Shown: in pieces, positions 22,887 to 41,140 of the stretch
How the letters are laid out: each line of letters begins with the position of its first letter
Numbering within the stretch: position 1 is the stretch's first letter
Source: Kitasatospora xanthocidica
GTDB lineage: Bacteria > Actinomycetota > Actinomycetes > Streptomycetales > Streptomycetaceae
DNA: 64,000 bases
Direction: 5' to 3'
Assembly: GCF_014656195.1 (NCBI RefSeq)
Contig: NZ_BNBY01000018.1
Coordinates: forward strand, 9,375-73,374
Notes under the pieces: generated by a model
Seen by the model: the letters and a program-made list of their open reading frames with translations, nothing else
What the model was told of the DNA's origin: nothing
Database searches by the model: none
Program-made: the position numbers and the translations under genes

Positions 22887-23725
22887 CGGCCGGTCTCCCC
22901 GAGGGAGGTCCTGAGGTAGCCGAGCACGATGTCCTCCAGGGTGACGGGGTGTCCGGTCCAGCCGGGGGTGTCGAGCGGGGTGGCCGCCCCGAGCAGGGTG
23001 CGTACCAGGAAGGTGGACTGCCTCGCGGTGTGGGTCTCGTGCACGACCTCGCCCTCGACCGGCGGCCGGTCGGCCCGCGGCCCGGTCAGCCGCGCGTGCT
23101 GGCCGAGCAGGTCCTCGACGTCGCCGTCCAGGATGTTCCTGCCGTGCGACAGCAGCAGTAAGTGGTCGCCCACGCCCGCGAGTTCGGCGACGACGTGGGT
23201 GGACAGCAGCACCGTCATGCCGGTCTCGGCGACCTCGCCGAGCAGTTCGCCGGTGACGGCCTTGCGGGCGACCGGGTCGAGGTTGGCCAGTGGCTCGTCC
23301 AGCAGGAGCAGCGACGGGCAGGCTCCGAGCGCGACGGCCAGCGCGACCTGGGCCTGCTGGCCGCCGGAGAGCTTGCCGCAGCGCCGGTCGAGCGGGATGC
23401 CGAACCGTTCCAGCCAGGCGAGCGCGCGGGTCTGGTCCCACACCTGGTTGGTGTGCCGGCCGAAGTTCAGCATGTCGGTGACGCTGAAGTCGCGGTAGAG
23501 CGGCTTGTCCTGGGAGAGCAGTACCACTCGGCCCGCCGTCCGGTACTCCCCGGCCGTGGGCCGGAGCATGCCGCTGACGATGCCCATCAGGGTGGACTTG
23601 CCCGCGCCGTTGGCGCCGACCAACGCGACCACCCCGCCGGCCGGGAGCTCGAAGCCGCAGTCGTCCAGGGCGGTCACGCTCCCGTACCGCTTCGTCAGTC
23701 CGCGCACCTCCAGGGCCGCGCTCAC
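22883..23725 (-). CDS. ABC transporter ATP-binding protein
   Basis: A 280-residue ATPase starting at GTG 23725 (GTGA overlap with the GntR stop). Walker A GANGAGKST near residue 38, Q-loop LLSQDKP, signature LSGGQQAQVALAVALG, Walker B LLLLDEPLANLD and the switch His in STHVVAEL are all present, so it should be active. It energises the adjacent permease; the complex probably exports a drug or lipid. It is the second gene of the three-gene operon gntR-ATPase-permease. Confidence 0.85.
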   Translation of the reverse strand: MSAALEVRGLTKRYGSVTALDDCGFELPAGGVVALVGANGAGKSTLMGIVSGMLRPTAGEYRTAGRVVLLSQDKPLYRDFSVTDMLNFGRHTNQVWDQTRALAWLERFGIPLDRRCGKLSGGQQAQVALAVALGACPSLLLLDEPLANLDPVARKAVTGELLGEVAETGMTVLLSTHVVAELAGVGDHLLLLSHGRNILDGDVEDLLGQHARLTGPRADRPPVEGEVVHETHTARQSTFLVRTLLGAATPLDTPGWTGHPVTLEDIVLGYLRTSLGETGR

Positions 23726-24168
23726 GCTCCGGCCCCCTGACGCGCGTCGCGCCGGGCTGCGGCTCCGTGGCCCGCGTCGCGCCGGGCGGCGGCCGGTTCC
23801 TCGGCGAGGACGGCGGTGACGAGCGCCTTGACGTCCTCGTCCTCCAGCCCGGCCTCGCGGGCCTCGGCCACCCAGCGGGAGAGTCCGGTGCGAAGCCGAG
23901 CCATGTCGTGCGGTTCGACGGCACCGAGCGAGCCGGTGACGAAGGTTCCGGAACCCTGGCGCGCTTCGACCAGGCCGCCGTGCTCCAGCTCCTTGTAGGC
24001 CTTGAGCACGGTGTTGGCGTTGACGGTGCACGAGACGACGACGTCCCGCACGGCCGGCAGCCGGTCACCGGGTTTCAGCACTCCCAGCCTGAGCGCCTCC
24101 CGCACCTGTCGTACGAGCTGCGCGTAGGCCGGGAGGCTGTCGGCCCGGTCCACATGGAATTCGATCAC
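23722..24168 (-). CDS. GntR (YtrA-type) transcriptional regulator
   Basis: A 148-residue regulator from GTG 24168 after AGGAG. The wHTH spans residues 1-75: YAQLVRQVREALRLGVLKPGDRLPAVRDVV, then VNANTVLKAYKELEHGGLVEARQGSGTFV. The short C-terminal helical part with no ligand domain is typical of YtrA. The last 25 residues are an Ala/Arg/Gly repeat (ARRDAGHGAAARRDARQG). It heads the ABC operon and probably represses it until an envelope-acting compound appears. Confidence 0.85.
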   Translation of the reverse strand: MIEFHVDRADSLPAYAQLVRQVREALRLGVLKPGDRLPAVRDVVVSCTVNANTVLKAYKELEHGGLVEARQGSGTFVTGSLGAVEPHDMARLRTGLSRWVAEAREAGLEDEDVKALVTAVLAEEPAAARRDAGHGAAARRDARQGAGA

Positions 24169-24204
24169 GGGGTGTCTCCTCGGTGATTGAGGCCTGCCCC
24201 GTAA

Positions 24205-24233
24205 TTGTTATGGTCAAGTAGAACACTAGTCAA
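24205..24233 (-). promoter_or_regulatory. Sigma-70-like promoter of gntR-ABC operon
   Basis: On the reverse strand TTGACT (24233-24228), a 17-base spacer and TAACAA (24210-24205) form a near-canonical promoter 37 bases before the gntR start. TGGT/ACCA arms at 24211-24214 and 24234-24237 frame it and may be half-sites for the GntR dimer. Confidence 0.65.
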
Positions 24234-24292
24234 CCACTACAGCGAAGCACTGCGGTGACGACAGGACACCGGTACCCGAAGAACCGCCCCCC

Positions 24293-25348
24293 TCAGAGCT
24301 CGACCAGCACCTTCCCCCGGCTCGCCGCGCGGTCCACGTAGAGGCTGCGGTACGCCTCCGGGATGCTGTCGAAGCCCCGGTGGACGGTCTGCTGGTAGCT
24401 CAGCTCCCCATTGCGGACCAGGGCACCCACGTCCCGTCGCAGTGCGGTCCAGTTCTCCTCGGTGAACCACTCCAGCGAGAAGATGCCGCGGATGGTGGTG
24501 CGCGGGAACATGATCATCGGCAGCAGCCGGGGCCCCGCCCAGTCGCCGCCCACCTGGCTCCCCCACTGCCAGCAGACCGCCACCCGGCTCTCCACCGCGA
24601 GCATGCCGAACACCACGTCCGTCAGCACCCCGCCCAGGCTGTCGAAGTAGCGGTCGATGCCGTCCGGTGCCAGCTCGGCGAGCTCCTTCGCCAGCCGCTC
24701 GGGGGCGTCGCCGTCCCGGTACAGCACCACCCCGTCGAAGCCCAGCTCCCACAGCCGCTCGGCCTTCTCCGGCGTCGCCGTGGTGCCGATCACCCGCGCT
24801 CCCCGGTGCTTGGCCAGCTGCCCGACCACCGACCCCACCGCCCCGGAGGCCCCGCTGACCAGCACCGTCGCTCCGGCCCGTACGTCGAGGAACTTCTCGA
24901 CCGTGCCCCAGGCCGTCATCCCGGGCCCGCCGAGGACGCCGAGCGCGGTGGACAGCGGCAGCGCCTCGTCGTAGTGGCCGGGGTCCAGCCGGCGGTAGGC
25001 CGGGAAGACCATCGGGAAGGTCCCGGTCTGCCAGAGCCGGGGCGCGCCGTTGCTGACCACGTGGCTGCACCAGCCGGCGAACCCCTGCACCAGGTCGCCG
25101 ACCGCGAACCGCGCGGCCGGCCCGGCCTCCACCACCTCCATGATCGAGTCGGCGCCCATGTGGTCGCCGATCGGGGTGTCCAGTGCGATGCCCTGCAGGT
25201 ACGGGTCGACCGAGACGTACCGGGTGCGCAGCAGCATCTCGTCCGCGGCGAGCCGGACGTCCACCTCCTCCACGACCTTCCGGTACATCCGCTCGATGTC
25301 CGGCACGCCCTCCACGTGCTCCCGGACGGTCCACTTCTCGATCCTCAC
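24293..25348 (-). CDS. ftdE: PTM-cluster MDR (alcohol-dehydrogenase-like) reductase
   Basis: A 351-residue medium-chain reductase from GTG 25348 with GGAG upstream and a GTGA overlap with ftdD. The nucleotide-binding loop is SGASGAVGSVVGQLAKHRGARVIGTT (about 150-175). There are no zinc ligands, so it belongs to the NADP-dependent leukotriene-B4/CurA-like branch. In polycyclic tetramate macrolactam (PTM) pathways the enzyme at this position makes the six-membered ring of the 5-5-6 skeleton by a reductive cyclisation with NADPH. It is the last gene of the operon; the gntR operon follows beyond its stop codon. Confidence 0.8.
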   Translation of the reverse strand: MRIEKWTVREHVEGVPDIERMYRKVVEEVDVRLAADEMLLRTRYVSVDPYLQGIALDTPIGDHMGADSIMEVVEAGPAARFAVGDLVQGFAGWCSHVVSNGAPRLWQTGTFPMVFPAYRRLDPGHYDEALPLSTALGVLGGPGMTAWGTVEKFLDVRAGATVLVSGASGAVGSVVGQLAKHRGARVIGTTATPEKAERLWELGFDGVVLYRDGDAPERLAKELAELAPDGIDRYFDSLGGVLTDVVFGMLAVESRVAVCWQWGSQVGGDWAGPRLLPMIMFPRTTIRGIFSLEWFTEENWTALRRDVGALVRNGELSYQQTVHRGFDSIPEAYRSLYVDRAASRGKVLVEL

Positions 25349-27084
25349 GAGGTGACTCCAAACTGCCGGTCGACGGGTCCTGTGGGGCCTGCGGTTCCTG
25401 CGATTCCTGAGGGGCCTGCGGATCCTGCGGGTCCGACGGGTTCGATGAGCAGGGTGGGCGGCGGCGCGGTGTCGTCGATCTCGGCGGAGAAGGGCTTGCC
25501 GTCGTCCCGGCAGATGAACTGGACGACGTGGCGGCCGGCCGCCGCGGCCCGGATCAGCCCGCCGGTGGTCGCCCAGACGCCGGAGAGGTAGAAGTTCGCG
25601 AGGCCCGGCAGTCCGGGGCCGTTGCGCTTGATCTCCTCCTCCAGGGTCTCGCCGCTCTCCACGAAGGGCTGCCAACCCAGCACCGTGCCGTCGTAGTTGC
25701 CGGTGTAGCGGACCTGGGTGAGCGGGGTGGAGACGTCCTTGACCGCCACCGCGTCCTTGAGGCCCGGGTGGTGGACGTCCAGGAAGTCGATCACGGCGTC
25801 CCGCACCCGGCGCTTCTCCCGCTGGTACTCCCGGCCCCGGCCGACCGGCAGGGTGTGCAGCTCCTCGCCGCGCCGCAGCCGGGGCGTCTGCTCGGGCCCG
25901 GTGCTCAACTCCCGCCAGGGGGCGATGTCGCAGAAGTAGCTGGCGTACACCACGGTGGTCCCGGCCGGGGACAGCTCCGGGTAGTGGCGGCTGCGGAACT
26001 GGACGTTGACGCTGGGGTGCCGGATCCCGGTGAGCCGGCCGGCGAGCTCGTCCTCCAGCAGGTAGGTGGTGCACGGGTCACCGGCGGGGAAGGGGCGGCG
26101 CAGGCCGAGGAAGACGGTCAGGTACCCGGGGAAGACCATGCCGGGCTCGGTGATGGTCCTGGTGTACAGCCGGCGGTAGGTGTCGTTCAGGTAGCGGCCC
26201 TTGAGCAGGTCCAGCATGGTCGTCCGGCCGTCGCAGGCGGCGACCACGACGTCCGCCCGCACCTCCTGGCCGTCGCTCAGCCGCACCCCGACCGCCCGGT
26301 CCTCCTCGACCAGGATCTCGGTCACCTTGGCGTTGTACGTGATCTCCCCGCCGAGCCGCCGGTAGCGCTGCTCGACCGAGTGCGCCAGGCCGAGCGAGCC
26401 GCCCTCCGGCACCCCGGCCGACTGCCCGGCGTGCGAGGCGAGTTGGAAGTAGGTCGGCAGCACCGGGAAGTTGGGGTGCTTCTCGTACAGGACGAAGTTG
26501 AACGCCTCGCGCAGCAGCGGGCTCCGGAACCGCGCCGAGTAGTCGCTCATCAGCACCGTGATCGAGCGCCGGATCACGTTGAAGTAGGGCAGGAAGGAGG
26601 CGAGCATCCGCCACCGCTCCCGCCGGCCCATCAGTCCGACCGGCTTGAGGAAGGGGTAACGGGCCAGCGCCAGACGGAACTTGCGCAGTCCGGCGCAGAA
26701 CTGCCGGATCTGCCGGGCGTCCTCCGGGGCCAGCTCAAGCAGGTGGGCCTCCAGCCGGTCCGGGTCGGAGTAGAAGTAGACCGCCCCGCCGTCCCTGGTG
26801 CGCACCACGTTGAAGACGTCGAAGTTGCGCATCCGCTTGCCCTGCAGCGCGCCGAGTTCGAGCCAGATCCGGTGCATCTCGTTGCCCGGTCCGCTGCCCA
26901 GCAGCCAGCTGACGCAGCAGTCGAAGGTGAACTCGCCGCGGTCCCAGCCGGTGCAGCAGCCGCCGGGGATCTCGTGCATCTCCAGGATCCGGGTGCGGTA
27001 GCCGTTCATCTGCGCGTAGCAGCCGGTGGACAGGCCGCCGAGCCCGCCGCCGATGACGACCATCGTCTGTCGATTGGTGGTCAC
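25345..27084 (-). CDS. ftdD: PTM-cluster FAD oxidoreductase (phytoene-desaturase-like), second copy
   Basis: A 579-residue flavoenzyme from GTG 27084, overlapping ftdC by four bases. The FAD site is VVIGGGLGGLSTGCYAQMNGYRTRILEMHEIPGG (about residues 8-42), and TGGLIRAAAAGRHVV near residue 525 closes the flavin pocket, as in CrtI relatives. It is a paralogue of the next gene upstream (about the same length and shared motifs). In PTM pathways these two enzymes form the 5-5 carbocycles of the polyene. The C-terminal 40 residues carry collagen-like Gly-x-x triplets (GPAGSAGPSGIAGTAGPTGP), absent from the catalytic fold. Confidence 0.82.
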   Translation of the reverse strand: MTTNRQTMVVIGGGLGGLSTGCYAQMNGYRTRILEMHEIPGGCCTGWDRGEFTFDCCVSWLLGSGPGNEMHRIWLELGALQGKRMRNFDVFNVVRTRDGGAVYFYSDPDRLEAHLLELAPEDARQIRQFCAGLRKFRLALARYPFLKPVGLMGRRERWRMLASFLPYFNVIRRSITVLMSDYSARFRSPLLREAFNFVLYEKHPNFPVLPTYFQLASHAGQSAGVPEGGSLGLAHSVEQRYRRLGGEITYNAKVTEILVEEDRAVGVRLSDGQEVRADVVVAACDGRTTMLDLLKGRYLNDTYRRLYTRTITEPGMVFPGYLTVFLGLRRPFPAGDPCTTYLLEDELAGRLTGIRHPSVNVQFRSRHYPELSPAGTTVVYASYFCDIAPWRELSTGPEQTPRLRRGEELHTLPVGRGREYQREKRRVRDAVIDFLDVHHPGLKDAVAVKDVSTPLTQVRYTGNYDGTVLGWQPFVESGETLEEEIKRNGPGLPGLANFYLSGVWATTGGLIRAAAAGRHVVQFICRDDGKPFSAEIDDTAPPPTLLIEPVGPAGSAGPSGIAGTAGPTGPVDRQFGVTS

Positions 27085-28896
27085 TCCGCCACTCCCACTT
27101 CCGCGACTCCGACTTCCGCCACTCCCACTTCCGCGACTCCGACTTCCGACGCTCCGACCTCCGCGACTCCCACTTCCGGCACTCCCGCTTCCGGCGCTCC
27201 CACGTCCGCCACGCCCGCCTCCGCCACGCCCGCTCCCGGCGCCCCCACGGTGACCCGGTCGAGTTGCGGCAGGCTGCCCCACTTGCCCGTGTGCCACGGC
27301 TCGCGGTTGTCGCTGGGCCAGGCCCGGAACGGCCGGCCGAGCTCCCGGCAGAGGTACTGCGCGGCGAACCGCCCGCTGGTGGCCGCCCGGATCAGCCCGC
27401 CGAGGGCCGTCCACTGCCCGGCCATGGAGAAGCCGCTCAGCCCGGGCAGCCGCATCCGGTCCCGGTTGACCAGCCGGTTGGCGGCGTCCTCGGCCTCCGA
27501 GAAGGCCTGCCAGGCGAGGATGGAGCCGTAGGTGTTGCCGGTGAACCGCTCGGTGGTCACCGGCGAGGCCACGTCGACCAGTTCGATCCGCCGGCCGAGC
27601 CCCGGGTAGGTCCGTTCCAGGAATCCCCGGACGAACGCGGCCACCTCCTGCTTGCGCGCCCGGTAGGCCCGGCGGTCCCGGACCCGCAGGTCCTTCCAGG
27701 AGCGGTAGTCGCTGAAGTAGGTGCAGTGCAGCACCGACTTGCCGGGCGGTGCGAAGCCCTCCGCGTAGGACGAGCGCAGCTGCACCACCAGGCTGCTCTG
27801 CAGCGAACCGGGCAGCCGGGCGCCCTCCTCGGGGGCCAGCAGGTAGGTGGTGCTGTGCGGCTCGCCGGCCGGCAGCGGGCCGTCGACGCCGACGAAGGCG
27901 GAGACCACGGCCGGGTACAGGTTGCCCGGCTTGTCGAGCAGTTCGCCGTACAGCAGGTCGGTGGCGGGGCTGGAGTAGCGGCCCTCCAGCAGCCGGTCGA
28001 GCACCGTCGGGCCGTCGCAGGCGGCGACCACGTGGTCGGCGAAGTGCCTTGAGCCGTCCCGGAGTTCGATGCCGATGGCGCGCCCGTCCTCGATCAGGAT
28101 CCGCTCCGCCCGGCAGCGGTAGCCGATCACCCCGCCGAGCGAGGTGTACCGCTCCTCGACCGAGCGGGCCAGCCCCAGCGAACCGCCCTGCGGGAAGCCG
28201 GCGTTGCCGTTGTGCGCGGCGGCCAGGGTGTACAGGTACGGCAGCAGCGGGAAGCCGGCGGGCTCCTGCAGGAACATGTTGGGGAAGGCCCGGCGCAGCA
28301 GCGGGTCCTGGAAGCGCTCGGCGAAGCCGCTCATCGGGGTGGTCGCGGTCCGCCAGAACAGCCGGAAGGCCGGCAGGACGGTGCGCAGGGTGCGCAGCCG
28401 CTCCGCGGGGGTGCGCAGCGGCGGCGGGGTGAGGTCCCAGGGCAGGTCGACGGCGGCGAAGCGGCGCAGGTCCCGGCAGAAGGCCCGGATCGGCTTGGCG
28501 TCACCGGGGGCGACGGACAGCAGGTGGTGTTCCAGCCGGTCCGGGTCGCCGTAGAAGGTGACGGCGCGGCCGTGTTCGTCGACGACCCGGTTGAAGGTGT
28601 CGAAGCGGGTCACCGATTTGCCGTCCAGGGCGCCGAGTTCGCTCCAGACCTGGTGCGCGCCGGTGCCTTCGGCGGTGCCGATCAGCCAGTCGATGCAGTA
28701 GTCGAACAGGTAGCCGTGCCGGGACCACGCGGTGCAGCAGCCGCCGGGCAGCACGTGCTTCTCGAAGATCCGGGTCTCCAGGCCGCTCATCTGCGCGTAG
28801 CAGCCGGTGGCGAGGCCGGCCAGGCCGGCCCCGATCACGATGACCCGGGGCGGGCCGCCGGGGGCCCGCTCCCGCGTGGACCAGTCCGGTCCGCGG

Positions 28897-28910
<14 letters not shown>
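27081..28910 (-). CDS. ftdC: PTM-cluster FAD oxidoreductase (phytoene-desaturase-like), first copy
   Basis: A 609-residue flavoenzyme from ATG 28910; it starts 14 bases inside the end of the synthase gene. FAD-binding VIVIGAGLAGLATGCYAQMSGLETRIFEKHVLPGG lies near residues 22-57, with WTALGGLIRAATSGRFA near residue 505. It acts on the tetramate polyene made by FtdB, closing the first five-membered ring. The last 55 residues depart from the family and are five-residue repeats of the VGVAE type, from a 15-base DNA repeat. Confidence 0.82.
27085..27250 (-). repeat. 15-bp tandem repeats encoding VGVAE tail of ftdC
   Basis: About eleven imperfect copies of a 15-base unit (CGACTTCCGCCACTC on the top strand) encode the C-terminus of ftdC as (E/A)-(V/A)-G-V-A type pentapeptides; four units next to the stop are nearly identical. 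Copy number should vary between strains by slippage. The repeat runs up to the GTG start of ftdD and so also carries its ribosome-binding context. Confidence 0.75.
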
Positions 28911-38139
<9,229 letters not shown>

Positions 38140-38171
38140 GGTCCAATCCGAGGGTGAAGGCGTGGCGCCGG

Positions 38172-38209
38172 GGACACGGGCATGGGGGCGGGACACGGGC
38201 ATGGGGGCG
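38172..38209. repeat. Perfect 19-bp tandem duplication before ftdB start
   Basis: GGACACGGGCATGGGGGCG occurs twice, at 38172-38190 and 38191-38209, in the 85-base gap between ftdA and ftdB. Each unit contains a reverse-strand ATG, so the duplication creates extra possible start codons for ftdB. It may be a recent slippage event affecting translation. Confidence 0.7.
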
Positions 38210-38224
38210 GCCGCGCGGCCGGAG

Positions 38225-39082
38225 TCAGACGGACGGCTCGGTGGTCTCCGCCCGGCGCCACGGGTGCAGCAGGGTGGCGCCGAGCTCGCCGGTCGTGGGG
38301 AACGCGGCCGGGTCGGTGAGGCCGACGGCGGTGGGCACCCGGCCGGGCCGCCAGGTGAAGCTCCCGAACACGTGGTCCCACAGGGAGAGGTCGGAGGAGT
38401 AGTGGCCGGCTTCGCCGAGGTCGGTGCTGTGGTGCAGGCGGTGGAGCTCCGGACCGGCCAGGACGTGACCGAGCGGCCCGAGGTGGACGTCGATGTTCGC
38501 GTGGACGAAATACCCCTGGGCCAGGACGAATATTCCGACCACGAACACTGAATCCGCCGAGAATCCGACGAGCGCCAGTGAAAGTTGGACCACGGACTGC
38601 GCGACGAAGACGTCCAGGAAATGATTCACGCCGTTGTTCGCGACGTTCACCTTCTCCGGGACGTGGTGCACGCCGTGCAGCCGCCAGAGCCACCGGTTGC
38701 GGTGCGACCAGCGGTGCACGAGGTAGTCGCCGAGCGAGCCGACCAGCAGCGCGAGTGGGATCTCCACCGCGAAGGGCAGCGCCGGGTGCGCCGGGCCGAG
38801 CAGCTCCACCAGTGACGTCACCAGCCCCTGGGCCAGCGCGCCGCCGACCATGCTCAGCAGGAAGTAGACGCTGTACCAGCCGAGTTCGCGACGCGTCGGG
38901 TGCCAGTCGGTCCGGTACGGGATCACCCGCTCCAGGACCGCCAGGTATCCGATGACGGCCACCAGGACGAGCGGGGAGACCCGGTCGGGAGCCCAGTGGA
39001 AGCGGAGGGTCGCGACGGCGACGCACAGCACGCCCACCAGCAGAAGCGGATGGGCGAGCCGGCGTGCAATGGCTGAAAGCAC
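38225..39082 (-). CDS. ftdA: PTM-cluster sterol-desaturase/fatty-acid-hydroxylase family enzyme
   Basis: A 285-residue membrane di-iron enzyme from GTG 39082. Hydrophobic segments lie at about 10-50, 70-120 and 160-195. The histidine clusters are complete: HRWSH, HGVHH, HANIDVH and HRLHH. In PTM pathways this enzyme hydroxylates the ornithine-derived part of the macrolactam (the 3-OH of HSAF). It is the first gene of the operon, 85 bases before ftdB, and its presence predicts a hydroxylated product. A TAGAGT element near 39127-39132 may be its -10, but no good -35 is seen. Confidence 0.85.
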   Translation of the reverse strand: MLSAIARRLAHPLLLVGVLCVAVATLRFHWAPDRVSPLVLVAVIGYLAVLERVIPYRTDWHPTRRELGWYSVYFLLSMVGGALAQGLVTSLVELLGPAHPALPFAVEIPLALLVGSLGDYLVHRWSHRNRWLWRLHGVHHVPEKVNVANNGVNHFLDVFVAQSVVQLSLALVGFSADSVFVVGIFVLAQGYFVHANIDVHLGPLGHVLAGPELHRLHHSTDLGEAGHYSSDLSLWDHVFGSFTWRPGRVPTAVGLTDPAAFPTTGELGATLLHPWRRAETTEPSV

Positions 39083-39153
39083 GCGCCCCCCGTTCTTCGC
39101 GGACTAACGACTGGAAACGTCAGAGACTCTAGCCGGAGCCGCTGGCCGAGGAA

Positions 39154-39183
39154 GTCATTCGACGTGTTAACGCCATGAATGAC
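39154..39183. promoter_or_regulatory. 7-bp inverted repeat upstream of ftdA
   Basis: GTCATTC (39154-39160) and GAATGAC (39177-39183) are separated by 16 bases, in the otherwise empty 276-base region before the PTM operon. Its position 70-100 bases from the ftdA start is right for an activator or repressor site, with the adjacent XRE regulator as candidate. It is a short repeat and could be chance. Confidence 0.4.
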
Positions 39184-39358
39184 CCGATCGGCGGACGATA
39201 CGCGCACGAAGTTGACGCTCGAACGGCGTGAAGGGGGCGCGTTTTGTGCCAGCAGCGGGGACTCTCGGGGCGCGCACGGCGTCACACCACCGGGTGAGCG
39301 CTGTCGAGCGCCCCCACGCGCGCCGGTACCGGGAGGCGCCGCGGCACCCGCCCGCCAC

Positions 39359-40792
39359 TCAGGTCCGGACCAGCTCCGCCAACCGGTGTGCGGCGTGCGG
39401 CGCGTGCGCCGCGAGGCGGTCGCGCACGCCGCGCAGCTCGTACTCGACCAGCGCCGGCAGGGCGACCGCCGGCATCGCCTCCAGCGCGGGGCCGAGGAGT
39501 TCGACGGCGCCCCGCGGATCGTGCGCGCAGACCAGGCAGTCGGCCGCCCGGACGATGAACAGCAGGCGACTGGACGGGAGTTGGCTCGGGCCCAGCAGGC
39601 CCAGCGCGGTCTCGGTGGCGCTCAGCGCCCGGCGGGCCAGCCGGGGGTCGTCGCCGGCCGCGGCGAGGTCGCGCAGCGCGGCGGCAGCGGCGGACTCGAC
39701 CCGCATCCGCATCGAGGCGATGGAGAGCCAGGGCACGTCGGCCTCGTCCGCCGCGCCGATGTGGTCCAGGTGCGCCCGGGCCAGACCGATCTGCCGGACG
39801 GTCGCCCGGACGTCGCCGGTCAGGGCGTGCGCGCGGGCCCGGCTGATCCGGCCCATCGCACCGGCCCAGTGCCGGCCGGGGGCGACCCGGTCGATCTCCC
39901 GGGCGAAGCCGAGGGCCGCCGCCGGGTCCCCGTCCATCCGGGCCAGGACGCCCAGATCGCTGAGCGTGCCCACCTGGGTGGCCAGGTCCCCGGCCAGCCC
40001 GGACCAGGTGAGCGCCCGGTCGTAGCAGGCCATCGCGGTGGCGTTGCGGCCGTCCTGCATCCGCAGCGCGCCGGCCGCGTGGGCGTGCTCGGCGGCCAGC
40101 CGGGCGAGCGGAGCGCGCTGCGCGGCGGGGGCGCCGGCGAGCCGGGCGAGCACCGCGTGCAGGGTGCGCTCGACGGCGGCGGCCAGGCCCGGCCGGCCGC
40201 CGGTCTCGCCGGAGCGCAGGTGGGCGGCGAGCAGTCCGGTCAGGGCGTGCGCGGTGGCGGCGTCCAGCGGCCGCGCCGCGGCCGGGTCGGCGAGCGCCTC
40301 GGGAGCGCAGAACTCGGCGTGCAGTCCGGCGAGTTCAGCGGCCGCCGGGACGGCGCAGCCCTCGGCGCCGTGCAGCGGACAGAGCAGCCCGTAGTCGGGC
40401 AGCCGCGCCGGGGCGGGGGCGGTGAGGACCGGCTCGGCCGGCGCGAGGCCCGGCAGCGGGGGCCGGAGCAGCGCGGGAGAGAGGGAGAGGGAGTCGGGCC
40501 CGCAGAGTTCGGCGGTCTCGGCGCGCAGACAGGCCGCGCTCAACTCACCGCCCGCGCCGAGGAGTCGGTCGATCCGGTCGGCGACCCTGGGGGTGACCCG
40601 GCGGGCACCGTGCTCGATCTTGCTGACCGCGGTGTGGTCGTAGCCGATCCCGGCGCCGAGCTGCGCCTGGGTGAGGCCGGCCCGGCGGCGCCAGTGCCGC
40701 AACCGGGCGCCGAACTCCCGCCAGGCGCCGCGGCCCTGGCCGGCCGGCGGGGCCGGAGCCCCCGGGTCGGGGGCCACTCGGTTCCGCTCCAC
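39359..40792 (-). CDS. XRE-family regulator with TPR-like C-terminal domain
   Basis: A 477-residue protein from GTG 40792 with GGGAGG upstream. Residues 22-80 are an XRE helix-turn-helix ([42 protein letters not shown]). The remaining 380 residues are Ala/Leu-rich helical repeats of TPR type ([29 protein letters not shown]), resembling Streptomyces regulators that sense small molecules or peptides. It is transcribed toward the PTM operon, ending 276 bases before ftdA, and is a candidate cluster regulator, though readthrough or coincidence is possible. Confidence 0.75.
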   Translation of the reverse strand: MERNRVAPDPGAPAPPAGQGRGAWREFGARLRHWRRRAGLTQAQLGAGIGYDHTAVSKIEHGARRVTPRVADRIDRLLGAGGELSAACLRAETAELCGPDSLSLSPALLRPPLPGLAPAEPVLTAPAPARLPDYGLLCPLHGAEGCAVPAAAELAGLHAEFCAPEALADPAAARPLDAATAHALTGLLAAHLRSGETGGRPGLAAAVERTLHAVLARLAGAPAAQRAPLARLAAEHAHAAGALRMQDGRNATAMACYDRALTWSGLAGDLATQVGTLSDLGVLARMDGDPAAALGFAREIDRVAPGRHWAGAMGRISRARAHALTGDVRATVRQIGLARAHLDHIGAADEADVPWLSIASMRMRVESAAAAALRDLAAAGDDPRLARRALSATETALGLLGPSQLPSSRLLFIVRAADCLVCAHDPRGAVELLGPALEAMPAVALPALVEYELRGVRDRLAAHAPHAAHRLAELVRT

Positions 40793-41140
40793 GGCTGCCT
40801 CCCGGGTGCGTCGTCGCCCTCGGCCGGTCGCGGTGCCACCACGAGGACGGCACCGGTACTCGATCGCCGACGGTACTGGACGGCCCCCCGCCGCGTATAT
40901 GACGTGGTCTCAACCACTTCAAGAAAACCCCAGCTTGACGCAAATTCGAACGACGCGCTTGACGGAATTTGCCAACCCGATGCATCGCCCGCACCAGCCA
41001 TTGACCCGGGCATGACGCCATGTGAGGGTTCGGGCACCCGAGCGCGGACGGCCCGCACGGCCGTCCCCCGAACACGGCCAGCGGTGCGCCACCAGCCACT
41101 GCCGTCCGCGGTCGAGGACCCCCACATACGAGGAGCCTCG
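40793..41140. promoter_or_regulatory. Divergent control region with direct and inverted repeats
   Basis: The 348 bases between the XRE gene and the M4 peptidase gene hold no gene. GCTTGACG occurs twice, at 40933-40940 and 40957-40964. An 8-base perfect inverted repeat, GCAAATTC (40940-40947) with GAATTTGC (40965-40972), overlaps them. The block is AT-rich for this genome and probably contains the peptidase promoter and an operator. An AGGAG site (41131-41135) precedes the peptidase ATG. Confidence 0.5.
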
